In this document: positions 22,379 through 33,700 of the stretch, one piece after another
How positions within the stretch are numbered: position 1 is the stretch's first letter
How the letters are laid out: each line of letters opens with the position of its first letter
NCBI GenBank assembly: GCA_026770025.1
Contig: JAMXDE010000049.1
Span: 124,001 to 188,000 of the forward strand
Length of the DNA stretch: 64,000 nt
Source of the DNA: Craspedostauros australis
Lineage: Eukaryota; Bacillariophyta; Bacillariophyceae; Mastogloiales; Achnanthaceae
Reading direction: 5' to 3'
The notes under the pieces: generated by a model
Told to the model about the DNA's origin: nothing
Database searches by the model: none
What the model saw: the letters and a program-made list of their open reading frames with translations, nothing else
Position numbers and translations under genes: made by a program

Positions 22379-24496
22379 ATGTCTCAACCCATCGTTGATG
22401 ATTCCGCAGAATGGATCTCTGAATGGGATTACGCTCGAATCCCCCCATCGTCATCCAGCACAGCCAAGATGGCAACCAAGCGACGTCCGCCGTCAGCAGG
22501 CTTCGCGCCCACCAGTCATCTCTACACTGCTGCTTCGACACCTTCGCACCATCATGGTCATCATCACAGCCATCACGGTGACTACAACTATCCTTACGGT
22601 CAGGCCCACAGCCACAGTCAATCTCACATTTACAACCGTCAGACTCCGTATTCCGCTGCAGTTCAGTCTGCTCCCCTCCACAATGCTGATGATGACATGA
22701 TGGTGGTCGACGATGAAGGACATGAAGGGCACGAAGGACCCAATGGACACCACTACGATCAACACTACGATCAACACAATCATCAACACAGCCACCAACA
22801 CCACAATCAGTACAACCCATCGCACAATCCTCAGCACCGATCCCAACACCAACATCACCCGCACTATGATCAGCATCGTTACAGTAAACAGACGCACAAC
22901 GCAGCTCATCACAAAGATCATCCGTCTATCTACCGTACCGATGAGACCAATCAACAAAACGCGAGTCCACCCAACTCAATGACCATGTCTTGGTCACGCA
23001 TGAACTCCACCTCCAAACGATCGTCGTCATCCGCACCAACAGCTCCTCCGGCGAAGCAACCGAATGGCGTCGCCAACGACGATCGCATGATGGATGACTC
23101 GCAAACGGATTCCACGGCCGCCCTTACCCAGACAGCCTCGCTTGATGATGGATCGTCATTTTTGCTCAGCGAGGACACTACCGACTGCGAGTACACAGAC
23201 TACCACGAGGACGACATCCACCATCAGCACGCACACAGCAACTACGGTCCCCACGAGCACGATGGCCTCGATAGTCACAACAATCACACCGATGTAACCG
23301 TCCTTGCGGATGCAGACGACGTCTCCATCCCTCACAACGGCCAGCATGGCAGCGACAACCAAAACGACGATGCCAACCCATTCATCATGATGATGGATGA
23401 GGATGAAGGTCTCCTCAGTCCCATCCTGGATGAGATCAACACCTTCGATCCCGCTTCTGGTCTGCGTCGTCTTTCGTCTCACGGCGTTGGTGCCAGTACT
23501 GCTGCTGCTGCTGCTCGCGGAACGGTCTCGAGCCGACCAAATCATGACGGTCATCACCATCATGGAGGCAGCCAGGATGACATGATCTCGCATCTGGACG
23601 ATCAGCAGCATCTCGAGGCTTCCACCACCATCGACACTCTGCTCATGAACCTGGTGGATACCAGCGACCACAACTCGCACACCACGGACGGAGACAACGA
23701 CTCCAGCCAGCAGGATTCAGCGCCGATGATGGCATTTGCTGACACGCCAGATTCGGACTCAGGATTCCTCTTCCACCCTATGCCAACGTGCGAGACTCCT
23801 GTCTTGTCCAACGACGGTACCCACCACGGTGCCATTCCACCAACCGCATCTGCGTCGACACCGTCGTACCATGCAGCTGCGGCGGCTGTTGCGGTTGCGG
23901 CAGTGCCGTTGAGGAGAAAGCCCCATTCCAGGCCTGTGCCTTACATCTCTGGCTCTTCAGGACATGGATCACACGATCATCTGCAGCAACAATCACAGCA
24001 GCAGCAACAACATCGTCATCAAGGAGCGCTGAGCCCACGAGGGCAATCCAAACGATCACCCGCAAGACACGCTGCCAAAGGATCCACGGTTTCTTCCTCC
24101 TCAGCCTCGTATCAGAAACTCAAGCAATCCGCTCATCAGCGCCACCACCCAAAGTCCTCGGCGGCAGTTGCTGCCGCTGCTGCTGCAGCTGGCCGGCATT
24201 TCGCAGACAGGCATTCCGGCAAGTACTACAGACCCAAGGTCACCAGAACCGCCACGTCCAAAAAACGACAACACTACGAGGGCATGCTGCGCAAGTTGAC
24301 GGAAAGTATGAAACGTTCACAGTCAACGCGCAAGTCGTTGGAGCTGGTCACGGAGGAGATCAAGGACTACACCCGCAAGGCGAACCTCAAGCGTGTGCTG
24401 AACTCCATAGAGGCGTCCAGCCGCCAGATCGATTCGCATCTCATCACGAAACGGCCTAGCAAGAAATCCACCCACTCCAAAGGCGCTTCGAGGTAA
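22379..24496 (+). CDS. His-rich protein with C-terminal LTESMKRS helix
   Basis: A predicted 705-residue protein starting at the ATG at 22379 (context ACCATGT); the frame is open 43 codons upstream but without an ATG that looks better. Residues 57-84 and 124-168 are extremely His-rich (HHH, HSHQHH, QHRYDQH types) with Asp, Gln and Tyr. Acidic, Ser-rich and Ala-rich stretches follow. The last ~90 residues are basic and helical, with LTESMKRSQSTRKSL at about 640-654 and a likely coiled coil to about 690. I associate the LTxSMxRSxxxR pattern with a family of uncharacterised diatom proteins. His tracts could bind metal ions, but no ordered metal site is visible. There is no signal peptide. Nuclear or cytosolic location is a guess from the basic tail. 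Confidence 0.8.
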   Translation: MSQPIVDDSAEWISEWDYARIPPSSSSTAKMATKRRPPSAGFAPTSHLYTAASTPSHHHGHHHSHHGDYNYPYGQAHSHSQSHIYNRQTPYSAAVQSAPLHNADDDMMVVDDEGHEGHEGPNGHHYDQHYDQHNHQHSHQHHNQYNPSHNPQHRSQHQHHPHYDQHRYSKQTHNAAHHKDHPSIYRTDETNQQNASPPNSMTMSWSRMNSTSKRSSSSAPTAPPAKQPNGVANDDRMMDDSQTDSTAALTQTASLDDGSSFLLSEDTTDCEYTDYHEDDIHHQHAHSNYGPHEHDGLDSHNNHTDVTVLADADDVSIPHNGQHGSDNQNDDANPFIMMMDEDEGLLSPILDEINTFDPASGLRRLSSHGVGASTAAAAARGTVSSRPNHDGHHHHGGSQDDMISHLDDQQHLEASTTIDTLLMNLVDTSDHNSHTTDGDNDSSQQDSAPMMAFADTPDSDSGFLFHPMPTCETPVLSNDGTHHGAIPPTASASTPSYHAAAAAVAVAAVPLRRKPHSRPVPYISGSSGHGSHDHLQQQSQQQQQHRHQGALSPRGQSKRSPARHAAKGSTVSSSSASYQKLKQSAHQRHHPKSSAAVAAAAAAAGRHFADRHSGKYYRPKVTRTATSKKRQHYEGMLRKLTESMKRSQSTRKSLELVTEEIKDYTRKANLKRVLNSIEASSRQIDSHLITKRPSKKSTHSKGASR

Positions 24497-25656
24497 AAAC
24501 TGCAGTCGTGCTTGGCAGCGTTTGGTGCTTGCGGCACCATTGCATCACCATGCCCTGTACGGTGCAGCTCGGCACACTGCCAACGCACGCAGCAGCAGTT
24601 GGTAAAGAGGCAGGCAGAAAGAAACGGGGAATGGAGAACGCCACGCGATACCCGCCTGATTACCATATGCCAAGGCCGACTGACGCAAAGTGCTTGAGTC
24701 CACCGACTTTCAAGGCGCCCCCAGTGGTTTGATAGACAATGCATCCGACCAATGCAATCCCATTGATCGATCGATTGATCGGGGCCTCCACGCATGGATG
24801 GGGGCCGATTCACCAGACGTACTCGTACTTGTAGGTCCTCGACTCAACTTCATCCTACACCTTCCTCACACCTTTATACATAGACAAATGCACACAGGCA
24901 CAGCAATACCATACCACACCATACTAGTATTAACAAGTGCATCCTCATACATACCAGCAGTAAATGCCGCGCACCGAATGGTCTCTTGTTGTATCGAAAT
25001 GAGTGGATGGCACTTGCCAAGACCGCTGTGCTGTCAACGATCTCTTCATTCACCCATCGATGATAACAGCAGTACTCATAGTATGATACCATGTGTATTG
25101 TAGGTATTGCGAGTGGTATGTACGAACGCATCTTGTGATAGATAGCTGGCTGGTGGTAGAACGCGTAGTCGCGACACCACGAGTGCGATACACAGCACAT
25201 GCGTCTCCCAAGTTTCAATTTGCTCGCGCTATCGGCATCGGCTGATCCCATTCCATTGGAGTATTGCTGATGTAGATGCGACATGGGCGCACAGAGAACA
25301 TCGATACACTGGTAATGCAATGCAATGCAATGCCACCATTCCTCGTGCGCACGCATGCTCGTACACATGTACTATACAAACTGGAGAGAGAGTAGCAGAG
25401 TCGTTATATAGTAGCATCTGCGAACTACGCATTACCTTCGATGAGTAGGTGCGAGGATCTTATGTACGAGTACGCATTGAAATCAAAACGAAAGCACCAA
25501 TGCTTCATGATATAATTCATGAGTTGGCATGGTATGTTCCGATATAGCATGGCATGGCATGATGTGATATGCATGAGGAATCTTCCTCGAAGGAGCCCTG
25601 GCTTTTGATCGAATCGTTGACCTGTTCCGTGTGCAAAATGAAAGCGCCATCCTCGA
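24497..25656. other. Intergenic region between convergent genes
   Basis: This 1.2 kb carries both 3' flanks. It contains GTACTCGTACTTG and other CTCGTA/TACGAG strings, short ATGCAATGCAATGC repeats near 25315-25333 and GCATGGCATGGCATG at 25549-25561. No gene is supported. Confidence 0.5.
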
Positions 25657-27369
25657 TCAAGACGACGATGCGTAGTCCGACGATGAGGAAGACGCGGAGG
25701 TATCGGGTTGTTCGCAGGACGTGGTGCCAGCCCTCTGGCCATGAGATGTGGAGGAGGATGAGGAGGACGAGCCATAGCGGGCCGTGCTGGATGCCGAGAT
25801 GGTGGCACGCACCGTGTCCCCAGATTGCCGGTACATCGGCAGCTTCGTGTTGTCAGCCAGATGCGAATGGGCCTCCCTGGCGTGTTGATCGAGGGAGGCG
25901 GGGTTTGCATTCTGCGAGAGGTTCTCGGTGTCGCTGCCGCTGCTGCTTCCTCCTCCATTGTTGTCCCTGCGCTGGTCGTTGAAGCGGGGTGGTAGACGCG
26001 CGAAGGAGGCCCTGGCAGCCGATGAGGAAGCGGAGGCCGTGATGGTGGATGGATCCTGGGTGTCGCTGTTGGTGCTGTATCCGATCTCGTCGTCGGCGCT
26101 GTTGGTCTCGGAGGAATCGCTGCACTCGGTCTGCTCGGAGCTGTGGTAGGATTCGTTGCTGGTGTTTCCGCTGGTGGTCCCACTGGTGCCCCTGTGCTCG
26201 GAGGTGGTGGAGGTGGCCGTCTTGGTTGATTCCGATGAGTTGCCTGAGTGGTCCTTGGACACCCTGACATCTACGTCGAGGGTGGCGGAGACATCGGCCT
26301 GCTGGTTGGAGCCATCGCCGCTTGTCATCTCGTCGGTCTCCGCCCTGCGGATCATGCGGATGGAGGCGAGGAGGGGATTTCGGTCCCTGATGCGCTGACG
26401 TCTGAGCTTCTTGCGCTTGGGTCCACCGGTGGAGTCACTGGCGGAGAGCGAGGAGGCTGACGAGCCGTCGCAGCCGTTGTTGGAAGCGTGATCGAGATTG
26501 GTTGCCCGCAGATCCTGGCCGAGGTAGCGTTGAGTTGGCGAAGATGAAGATGAGGCGAGTTCATTGATCTTGCGTTTCGTTGCATGGTGCTCCTCGTTGT
26601 TGTCATTGTTGTCATTGTGTTTGGTGTTGTTGAGGTTGTTGGTTGTGGCACCTGTGGACGTCCTGGTGCTGTTGGTGGTGTGTATTCGTCCCTTGTTGTG
26701 AAAGTGCGGGGCTGTGGTCTTGTTCCTGCTTCTCCTGGTTGTGGGTGAATTGATGAGCGCGCCCACGGTCGGTTCCGAATGAGCGTTGATGCTGACGACA
26801 GGCGCCACGCTTCGCGTCCAGGAGTGCCCAGTCGATCTCGTGAACCGTTGGACACGTTCATCGTTGTGCGAGTATGATTGACTCTGTGATTTCAGTTGCT
26901 GGTGATGCTGTTCGTGATGCTGTTCGTGATAACGATAGTGCTCATGACGATGCCTCTGATGACAATGATGATGTGGGCGATGATGCTGGCCATGCTGGAG
27001 CCTGTCTCTGCTCGAGTCCGTGCTGCAGTTGCCATCACCATCACCATCAATATCATCATGGCTGTTGCTGTGGCTGTGACCAGGGCCTCCATGGACCAAC
27101 GCTCGTCCTACTTGTACGAGTGTACTTGCATCATCCGTGGATTTTGGCTGTTGCGCGGAATGCTGGGTGAACGTGCTTGCAGATGACATCTTCGCTGCAG
27201 CAGTCTCCACGCTCGTACTCGCATCCTCGCCAGTCTCTGTGTTTGCACCGGTACTTGCGCCAGCGCCGGTGTTGGAACTGCCCGTACTTCTCACGGCGAC
27301 AGCTGGGACAGCAGCAGCTGCTGTGGTGACGCAACGGCGACCCCCACCACCGCGGCTGCGTTCTGCCAT
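25657..27369 (-). CDS. His- and Ser-rich disordered protein, unknown function
   Basis: A 570-residue predicted protein on the minus strand starting at 27369. It begins with a Gly/Arg and Ala-rich stretch. Residues about 98-160 are His-rich, mixed with Arg, Gln and Tyr; Asn-rich and Ser-rich stretches follow. A strongly basic block PKRKKLRRQRIRDR at about 317-330 looks like a nuclear localisation signal and is followed by a short helix-like LLASIRMIRRAE. The C terminus is poly-Ser. No conserved domain is recognised. It is convergent with another His-rich gene at 22379-24496, with 1.16 kb between them. The uninterrupted frame over 1.7 kb is the main support for it being real. Confidence 0.7.
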   Translation of the reverse strand: MAERSRGGGGRRCVTTAAAAVPAVAVRSTGSSNTGAGASTGANTETGEDASTSVETAAAKMSSASTFTQHSAQQPKSTDDASTLVQVGRALVHGGPGHSHSNSHDDIDGDGDGNCSTDSSRDRLQHGQHHRPHHHCHQRHRHEHYRYHEQHHEQHHQQLKSQSQSYSHNDERVQRFTRSTGHSWTRSVAPVVSINAHSEPTVGALINSPTTRRSRNKTTAPHFHNKGRIHTTNSTRTSTGATTNNLNNTKHNDNNDNNEEHHATKRKINELASSSSSPTQRYLGQDLRATNLDHASNNGCDGSSASSLSASDSTGGPKRKKLRRQRIRDRNPLLASIRMIRRAETDEMTSGDGSNQQADVSATLDVDVRVSKDHSGNSSESTKTATSTTSEHRGTSGTTSGNTSNESYHSSEQTECSDSSETNSADDEIGYSTNSDTQDPSTITASASSSAARASFARLPPRFNDQRRDNNGGGSSSGSDTENLSQNANPASLDQHAREAHSHLADNTKLPMYRQSGDTVRATISASSTARYGSSSSSSSTSHGQRAGTTSCEQPDTSASSSSSDYASSS

Positions 27370-28004
27370 GGTCTTCGTCTTGGCCGCTGTGCTCGGATTC
27401 CTTGCTGACTGTGATGATGGATGTTGAATGAAGGAGAGGTGAGGGATGAATGACTGAAGGATGAAGCCTCTCTCTTGGTTCTATTCCCCTGGTTGGAGTG
27501 GTTGGTATTGATTCTGTCGATGCTGATTCTTTTGTCTCCCTTGTGGCTCCTCTTGTTGCACTTGTTGTTGTTTTTGTTGCTCTTGTTGTTACTCTGCTGT
27601 GGTCGTTGGTGCCCATCCACCCACAAGCCGACTGTTCCCCGTCGACGTCGTTGTCGTGGTTTGCTGCTCCGTTGTGGAGTTTGGGTGTCGTTTGTTGAAG
27701 ATTATCGATCTTTTTAGTGATTCTGTTGTTCTTCGTGTGTCTCATAAGACACGTGATTCAATGCGTGAACGCGCCTGCAATAAGCAAAGGGCTTCCACAG
27801 CTTCATCTCGTTCCAGAAATGACGTGTTTGGGTACCGCCTGTTCATGGAACGCCACAAGCTGGATTGGAGAGTAACGCTTGTCGTCATCTGGTGACATGC
27901 GCAAAGGGAGACGTCTGTCCACCAACAGCTTGTGGGCGTCGTCATTTTGCGTGGTCGTGTTTCACCACCATCTGCGGGATTGCTCTGGTATCTTCCAGCC
28001 GTGC
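27370..28004. other. Intergenic region
   Basis: The part next to 27369 is rich in CTTGTTGTT and related strings, probably 5' untranslated sequence of the minus-strand gene. A TGTCTCATAAGACA site lies at 27738. No gene is supported. Confidence 0.5.
27738..27751. promoter_or_regulatory. Near-palindromic 14-mer TGTCTCATAAGACA
   Basis: Exact match to TGTCNNATAAGACA. It extends to GTGTCTCATAAGACAC, i.e. 6-base inverted arms GTGTCT/AGACAC around CATA. It lies 369 bases upstream of the start of the minus-strand gene at 27369, a plausible promoter position. Confidence 0.45.
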
Positions 28005-28105
28005 TGCATCGGCTGCCGATTGGCCCCAATGATCTTCATCCTCATCTCAGATGACGATGGCGGCGGAAATGGCGGGTGCTTGAGGACAACCAACGCACCC
28101 GTCAC
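28005..28105 (+). pseudogene. Relict of an LRR membrane-protein gene (TM segment only)
   Basis: The sequence around 28022-28100 (ATGATCTTCATCCTCATC then TCAG, a Gly/Asp-rich GGCGGCGGAAATG stretch, then TTGAGGACAACC...GCACCC) is clearly homologous to 32620-32712 in the LRR gene, which encodes the end of the transmembrane helix and the juxtamembrane linker. Everything coding for the leucine-rich ectodomain is missing; the sequence runs directly into the 3' flank shared with the intact LRR gene. It is a decayed duplicate, not expressed as an LRR protein. Confidence 0.7.
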
Positions 28106-28393
28106 GGCACCATACCATACAATTCAATCCCCACGTTGATGCTATCGTGGTGGCATCCAATTTCAAGCAGTGCTGTTGGTGTACGAGTAGTCTGGAGTAA
28201 TCGTCGAAGCATGCTTCATCGTTTCATACAACCAACTACTCTGTTCTTCTCTCCTCTCTCTTTCTCCCCCTCCCTCCAGAGAGCAATGTAGTCTCCGAGT
28301 GCGCTGCAAATCACAACTTCATGTCACACTGTACGAGACTAGTCCAGCGAAGATGCATACTCGTGCCGTAAACATAATAGTACACCGCCGTCT
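28106..28393. repeat. Segmental duplication, flank copy A
   Basis: This non-coding stretch matches 34062-34279 downstream of the intact LRR gene. The first ~110 bases (CCATACCATACAATTCAATC, ...GTGGTGGCATCCAATTTCAA...) are almost identical, followed by a more diverged middle and again a close match over CATACTCGT...AATAGTACACCGCCGTCTTC. It separates an LRR relict from a BTB-like gene, as the matching copy separates an intact LRR gene from a BTB-like relict. Confidence 0.85.
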
Positions 28394-29965
28394 TCAGAAT
28401 GCACCCTTCTCACACGACCTCTGGAAGACGGCGAATGGGCCACTGACAGAAGCCGAATGGCCGTAATCCGCCATGTAATCCAGAATGATCATCACATCCC
28501 GGATGCTCTTCTTGCAAAAGTACAGATTCATCCCGGCGTCCATGCCCAGTGTCCGCGGATAGTCTATCGTCTGCTGACAAGCATTCACGAAGCGGCCCAG
28601 CGTGTCGGGTGTGGGGTTGTGAATTCGCAACGCGCACAAATGCGACGAGCGTTCTGCCTGCGTTGGTGGTGCAACATGAATCGCGGCTCGGTGTCTTGCA
28701 TCGCCATCGCCAGCGCATCCAGTGGCTGCGCCTTGTTCCTGCGTCCCTGATTCTATGGCAGTGCGGCTCGTGCACATGGTCGCATCTGCATCCCTGGCAG
28801 TGCGCACATGGCTGCGACGACCGTTTCCAACATCGCCGTTGTCATTATGAGCATGCTGCTCGGAGGATCCCTCGCAGAGGCGACAGTCTGTGCCACTCTG
28901 ATCAGAGGTTGCGGAATCATCAGCGGCAACAACAACAGCAGCACCTTCAGCAGCGCAACCAGAAGCAGCATGAGACGCCGCCCCAGCAACATCCTGCACC
29001 CACAACGGTTTCAGCGCCTTTCGGAGCAGGTCGAACGATCCGCTGATCGTGTACCCCTGGGTGGTGTCCACCGTATCTGGACACGTCCGAATGTACGATT
29101 CCCCACCGGCCAAGCAATCGATGAGTTCGTGATGATCCTGCGGGATGGTGGATTCCGTTTCGAAGTACACGGTGAATCGTTCCTCCGCATGCTTCTGCCG
29201 TTTCCCACCACTGCCATCGTGCGCGATGGATTGTTCGGACAAGATGGCAGCAATACTCATCAAGGATCGGATGCTGTGTTGGCAGTGGACGACGAAGCTG
29301 GATGGCTTGAAATCCAGATTCCTGACCGACTGATGCCTCTGCCGATCGGCAGCAACGTCGTCTTGCAGCTTGCACACGTAGTTGGTGATCTTGCGCGAGA
29401 GCAGGACGCCGTCCTCCAACAGCGCTTCCCACTTCTGGCTGGACACGACGCCTCGGAACGAAAATCGCAAGGTGGCAGGGTCCGACATCAACTCTGCAAA
29501 GTTGCGCGAAGCTCGCTGTGACACGGGATCGGAATAGTTGATCATGTTGCAAAGTCGGAGGTCGATGATGGCCTGATCGCTGGCTTCCATGAGATCCATG
29601 TAGAGGCGTAGATCGCTGACCGTGGTCGCTCCCTTCGTCAAGGCTTCGACGAGATGGCGCGTGATGGCCGCGCTCCAGTCTGGTTTGTGAATGACGCCGG
29701 ACGATTCTTCGGTGGTTCCGTGTCGAAAGCAGTTGCGAAAGAAGGAGCAGCGATGCATCATGGTGCCAGCCTGCTGCGACGTCACTCCCACCACCTCGCC
29801 GTCATTGCACTTGATCAGGAATCCGCCTTGCTCAATGTAATCGTAGGAATGTGCTGCCTGCGTTGCGTCCATCCTCTTCTCCAATCCGCCGTCATTGTCA
29901 GTATCACCCTCGTTGTCATTGGCGTCGTCATTGTTGCATGTCATTATGGTCATGTTTGTGTTCAT
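28394..29965 (-). CDS. BTB/POZ-like domain protein
   Basis: A 523-residue predicted protein on the minus strand from the ATG at 29965. After an acidic, Asn-rich start, residues about 48-140 look like a divergent BTB/POZ or Skp1-type fold: FLIKCNDGEVVGV, an FFRNCFRHG segment, then KPDWSAAITRHLVEALTKGAT and LMEASDQAIIDLRL. BTB domains mediate dimerisation and often recruit cullin-3 ubiquitin ligases; here that is family knowledge only. Further on are a Ser/Cys/Ala-rich low-complexity part (about 335-440) and an ordered C terminus ending in DVMIILDYMADYGHSASVSGPF. The last 48 codons are duplicated at 34280-34426. No membrane segment is present. The BTB call rests on the pattern of hydrophobics and the KPDW and EASDQ landmarks I associate with diatom BTB-like proteins. 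Confidence 0.7.
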   Translation of the reverse strand: MNTNMTIMTCNNDDANDNEGDTDNDGGLEKRMDATQAAHSYDYIEQGGFLIKCNDGEVVGVTSQQAGTMMHRCSFFRNCFRHGTTEESSGVIHKPDWSAAITRHLVEALTKGATTVSDLRLYMDLMEASDQAIIDLRLCNMINYSDPVSQRASRNFAELMSDPATLRFSFRGVVSSQKWEALLEDGVLLSRKITNYVCKLQDDVAADRQRHQSVRNLDFKPSSFVVHCQHSIRSLMSIAAILSEQSIAHDGSGGKRQKHAEERFTVYFETESTIPQDHHELIDCLAGGESYIRTCPDTVDTTQGYTISGSFDLLRKALKPLWVQDVAGAASHAASGCAAEGAAVVVAADDSATSDQSGTDCRLCEGSSEQHAHNDNGDVGNGRRSHVRTARDADATMCTSRTAIESGTQEQGAATGCAGDGDARHRAAIHVAPPTQAERSSHLCALRIHNPTPDTLGRFVNACQQTIDYPRTLGMDAGMNLYFCKKSIRDVMIILDYMADYGHSASVSGPFAVFQRSCEKGAF

Positions 29966-30780
29966 CTGGGCGGCTTCGAGTCTCCGGCACTGTTGCTGCT
30001 CCTGGTGATGGTGATGGTGATGATGATGATGACGATGATGGTGAATGTGAGCACATGGGTGATCGGCATCAACCCACTTTTCTGTTGTTGATGCTCATGT
30101 GAGGATCTGCAGGATGTTGTGTGGCCCTGATCAGCCCGAAGGAATTCCATTCCACAATGACGCCTGTCATGATCGGCATCATCCAATTTGAATCGTGATC
30201 GTTGTTTCAAGGAACATCACACGAAGGCTAAGAAAGTACCTGAACAAGTCTCCAATTTCTTGCTGGGCCCAAAATCGGTTCTTCTTTCCCGCATCTGCTA
30301 ACTTGTGTGACGAAACAGCGAAGATTGCCCAAAACCGGTGGACCCACAGTCATGGTCATGCCAAACCTTGTACTTCTTCTGCGAACCAACTCGTTTGAAA
30401 CAATACCGAGAGTGCCGCTGGTACATGTTCGCATGTTCTGTGCACGATCCATTCTTTGCTGTGTTCACTGTACTGTGCTTGTGCAATACATAAATAAGTG
30501 GAGTATTGCCAGCCTTGCCCAACTTCAGCATCGGTCGAAGCCACAGAGCGATGAAAGCAACAACTGGGCCACACTGACTGCTCTGCGTGTACTCCGTTTC
30601 TCCCTACTTCTCTTGCCATCGCCATTGTCGTTGGCACTGTCTTTGGCGCCAACTCAAGCAGAATAGAGGGGAGTGAAGTGCAATAGAGGCGGGGAGAACA
30701 CAGTCTAACCGTACGGCGCCACAGGACAGCACCACACTGCTCAATCGGACTCGAGTGGAGTAACCCAAAGATAAAGTGCA
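29966..30780. other. Intergenic region between divergent genes
   Basis: Holds the start regions of the BTB-like gene (minus) and the LRR gene (plus). A GATGGTGATGGTGATGATG microsatellite lies near 30007-30048. The stretch 30171-30205 (TCGGCATCATCCAATTTGAA and on) matches 34539-34573 and marks the far end of the duplicated segment. Confidence 0.55.
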
Positions 30781-33700
30781 ATGAAAGGCACAACACAAGA
30801 CCAAGATCAAGAGGATCAACAGGATCAACAGCAGGATGGGGTTGCTGAAAGTGCTGGCGATGATGTCGCAGCAGCGTTGACAAATGAACAGTTGGGGGCA
30901 GGCGTTCAGACGGAAGCAGATGCTCACTCCCACGATCATGGATCTGAATCTCGTGATGTTGCTCCTAGTTCGGATAGTCTGAGTGCAAATGGAACTTCTC
31001 CGCCGTCCAGCAAGGGCAAAAGAAAAAGCAACACCAAAGGAAAGCAAAAGGGAACAAGCAAGAGCAAGAGCAGAAGCAAAAGGACCAGCCAAGGAAAAAG
31101 CACAAACACAAGTGAGGACATAAGCACAAGTGCAGACACAAGTGCAGACACAGACACAAACACAAGTACAAACACAAGCACGAACACAAACACGAGCACA
31201 AGCGCGAGCAAACGAAAGAGCAAGGGAAAGGGGAAATCGAAGCGAAAGGCCAAGGACAAACGGCCGAGCAAACCCAAGGATGACGACGAGGACATTGATG
31301 TTGGTATTGCTGTCGACGTTGGTAATACCGTTCCTTCTGAATCGAATGCTGATGATGGAGACAAGGATGATACAGAAACAATCAACGACGTGGAAGCGCA
31401 ACGCCGTCCACGAAGTCAGAAGCGCTCCAAGAAGGGCAAAACCAAGTCTATGGGCCAGGCGACGAAAACTATAACCACGAATGCTACTGCTGCACCAAAC
31501 ACTGCGACTCCGACGCGCACTTATACCACCAGACATACAGATCCGGACCGTCGCCCAAGGCATCAGAAGATTGCAGACAAATCGAAGTACGCTTGTGTGG
31601 CTGGCAGGAGCTCTGCCAATCAAACGTACAACCAGAAGCAGATGGCACGCCAGTCTGCTGTGGAATCCATGGTCAACAGGAGGGACGCCCTGCAGAAGAA
31701 GCTCAATGTGACAGATGGGGCGACATCCAGGACGGTGCCGCAGCTTACCTCGCTGAACGCGTCTGACACCATCTTCAACGTTCCCGACGATCTTGACGAT
31801 CTTGACGATTTTCTTGGTGACGACGCTATAGCCAAAGAGAAGATATTCCACAGCGGCAATGGCACCAGGCTCAACGATGGAGCAACGAACGAGAAACTGA
31901 GCAAGGAGATGCTCAACAAGAGGGCGGGCGCATTTATTGATCCCGATCAGGCCACGATCCAGAGAAGACAGCAGTTGCAGATCGAGTCATCAAACTACAT
32001 CCTGAACCAAGACAAACGAGGCAATTCGATTGCAGCAGCCGATGATTTCTCGGGTTCACAATTGCATTTATTCTCTCATGTCCCATCCGATGTTGTCTCC
32101 CCCCGACTGCAACGCGACCATACGGACTTCGATAATTCCGGACCACCGTTGTCACCGACACAGCTGCTAGCCTCCAGGCGGCTGCAACATACCCGCGTTG
32201 GCGCGTTCCGAAGCAACGGTCCAGGCACCGTACCTCGTTCCTTGGATGACGACTTCGAAGAGGATAGCATCATGGGTGCGATGACGACGGCGGACCATGA
32301 CGTTGACACCAACCTTCTTCAACAGACACAGGCGTCGCAACGGCCTATCGTAGCACAGGCACGGGTTGTTTCGGATGGGGAATTGCGACAGCAGCTTCGC
32401 GATGAGATCTTTCCCGACGACGGGTTGCGACAGCAACTGCAAAGCGAGATTGCGCGGGCTTCCGCGGTACAACCAGTCGTGGCGGAGCCTGCCGAACTGG
32501 ACAGCGCGCACGAAGTGGAGGGCGGGGAACCAGAGGACAAGCGCAAAACTCGGACCCGCTTCATTTTAGGGACGATTGCTTGCATTGTTATGACGCTCGT
32601 CGTCATCGGCGGGTTGATTGTAATGATCTTCATCCTCATCTCAGGTGGCAGTGGTGGCGACAGCGGCGGCTCCGGAAATGACGGGAACTTGAGGACAACC
32701 ATCGCACCCATCACAACTGCCATTACGACGGACGCCCCCACAACGGCCCTGCCGCCATCCCCAGATGTTGAGATTCCCGATGTTCAACTTACGCTGTTCA
32801 ATTTCCTGGTGTCTGAATCAGTCACATCGGCGGAGACGCTGCGAGATGCAGAGTCTGTGCAGCACCGGACCATGGCGTACATTTGCCAGCCGTCAGCCGA
32901 GAACCCACCGACACTGCCTTTCATGTGTTCCAGTCCGTTGTCCCGGCCTTTCGATTCGCTTCAATCATATGCGTTGCTCACGTTTTACATCGAAAACGAT
33001 ATGCAGGATGCCTTGGCCAATCGCTCCGTCTTCGTCACTGGGATCTGCGATTGGCCGGGTGTCGTGGAATGTGCCGATTCTGGCATGAACAACGAGAAGA
33101 CCATTATTGCGATCGATTTCGCAGAACAGGGGCTGGCTGGCACCATCCCACCAGAGCTAGGTGAACTCAGTCAAATACAGTTCGCCAACTTGTCACACAA
33201 CGAGCTCTCTGGGAAGTTGCCAACAACCTTCCAATCCCTCAGAAATTCGCGTGAGTATTGAACGCATCTGCAGGTGTGCGGATGAAGGCGATGCTGCACC
33301 ACATGTGCATGTACGTGTATATATACATGTACACGTAGCTCCATCTCCACCTCCACCGCCACACCTGCTGCAGCGCGAGCACTATTTTGTGCTGTCGCTT
33401 CGCTGCGTTCTGCAGCCTTCTTCTCCCTTCGTCTCCATCCTTCTCTGTTCTTCTCTGCTCTATGATCTCTCACAACTGCATTCCATTCGTCATGTGTTCT
33501 TGTCTCTGTTATCCTTTGCATTCTACTCTATCACCAATGAACCTGTCGAAACGGAACACACACACATGCACGCACACATGTTGATGCAGGAGGCATGGAT
33601 CTATCCCACAACCAATTCACAGGGGAGTTGTCCATCTCCGTCGCGGCTGGCAGCCCATTGGAATATGCGTATTGGCACAACAACTCCTTCTCCGGTCCGG

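Noticed and set aside
30604-31851. 415-codon minus-strand frame with Cys/Val repeats (CVCVCVC)
   Set aside because: It is the antisense of the ACAAACACAAG coding repeats of the LRR gene; no independent support.
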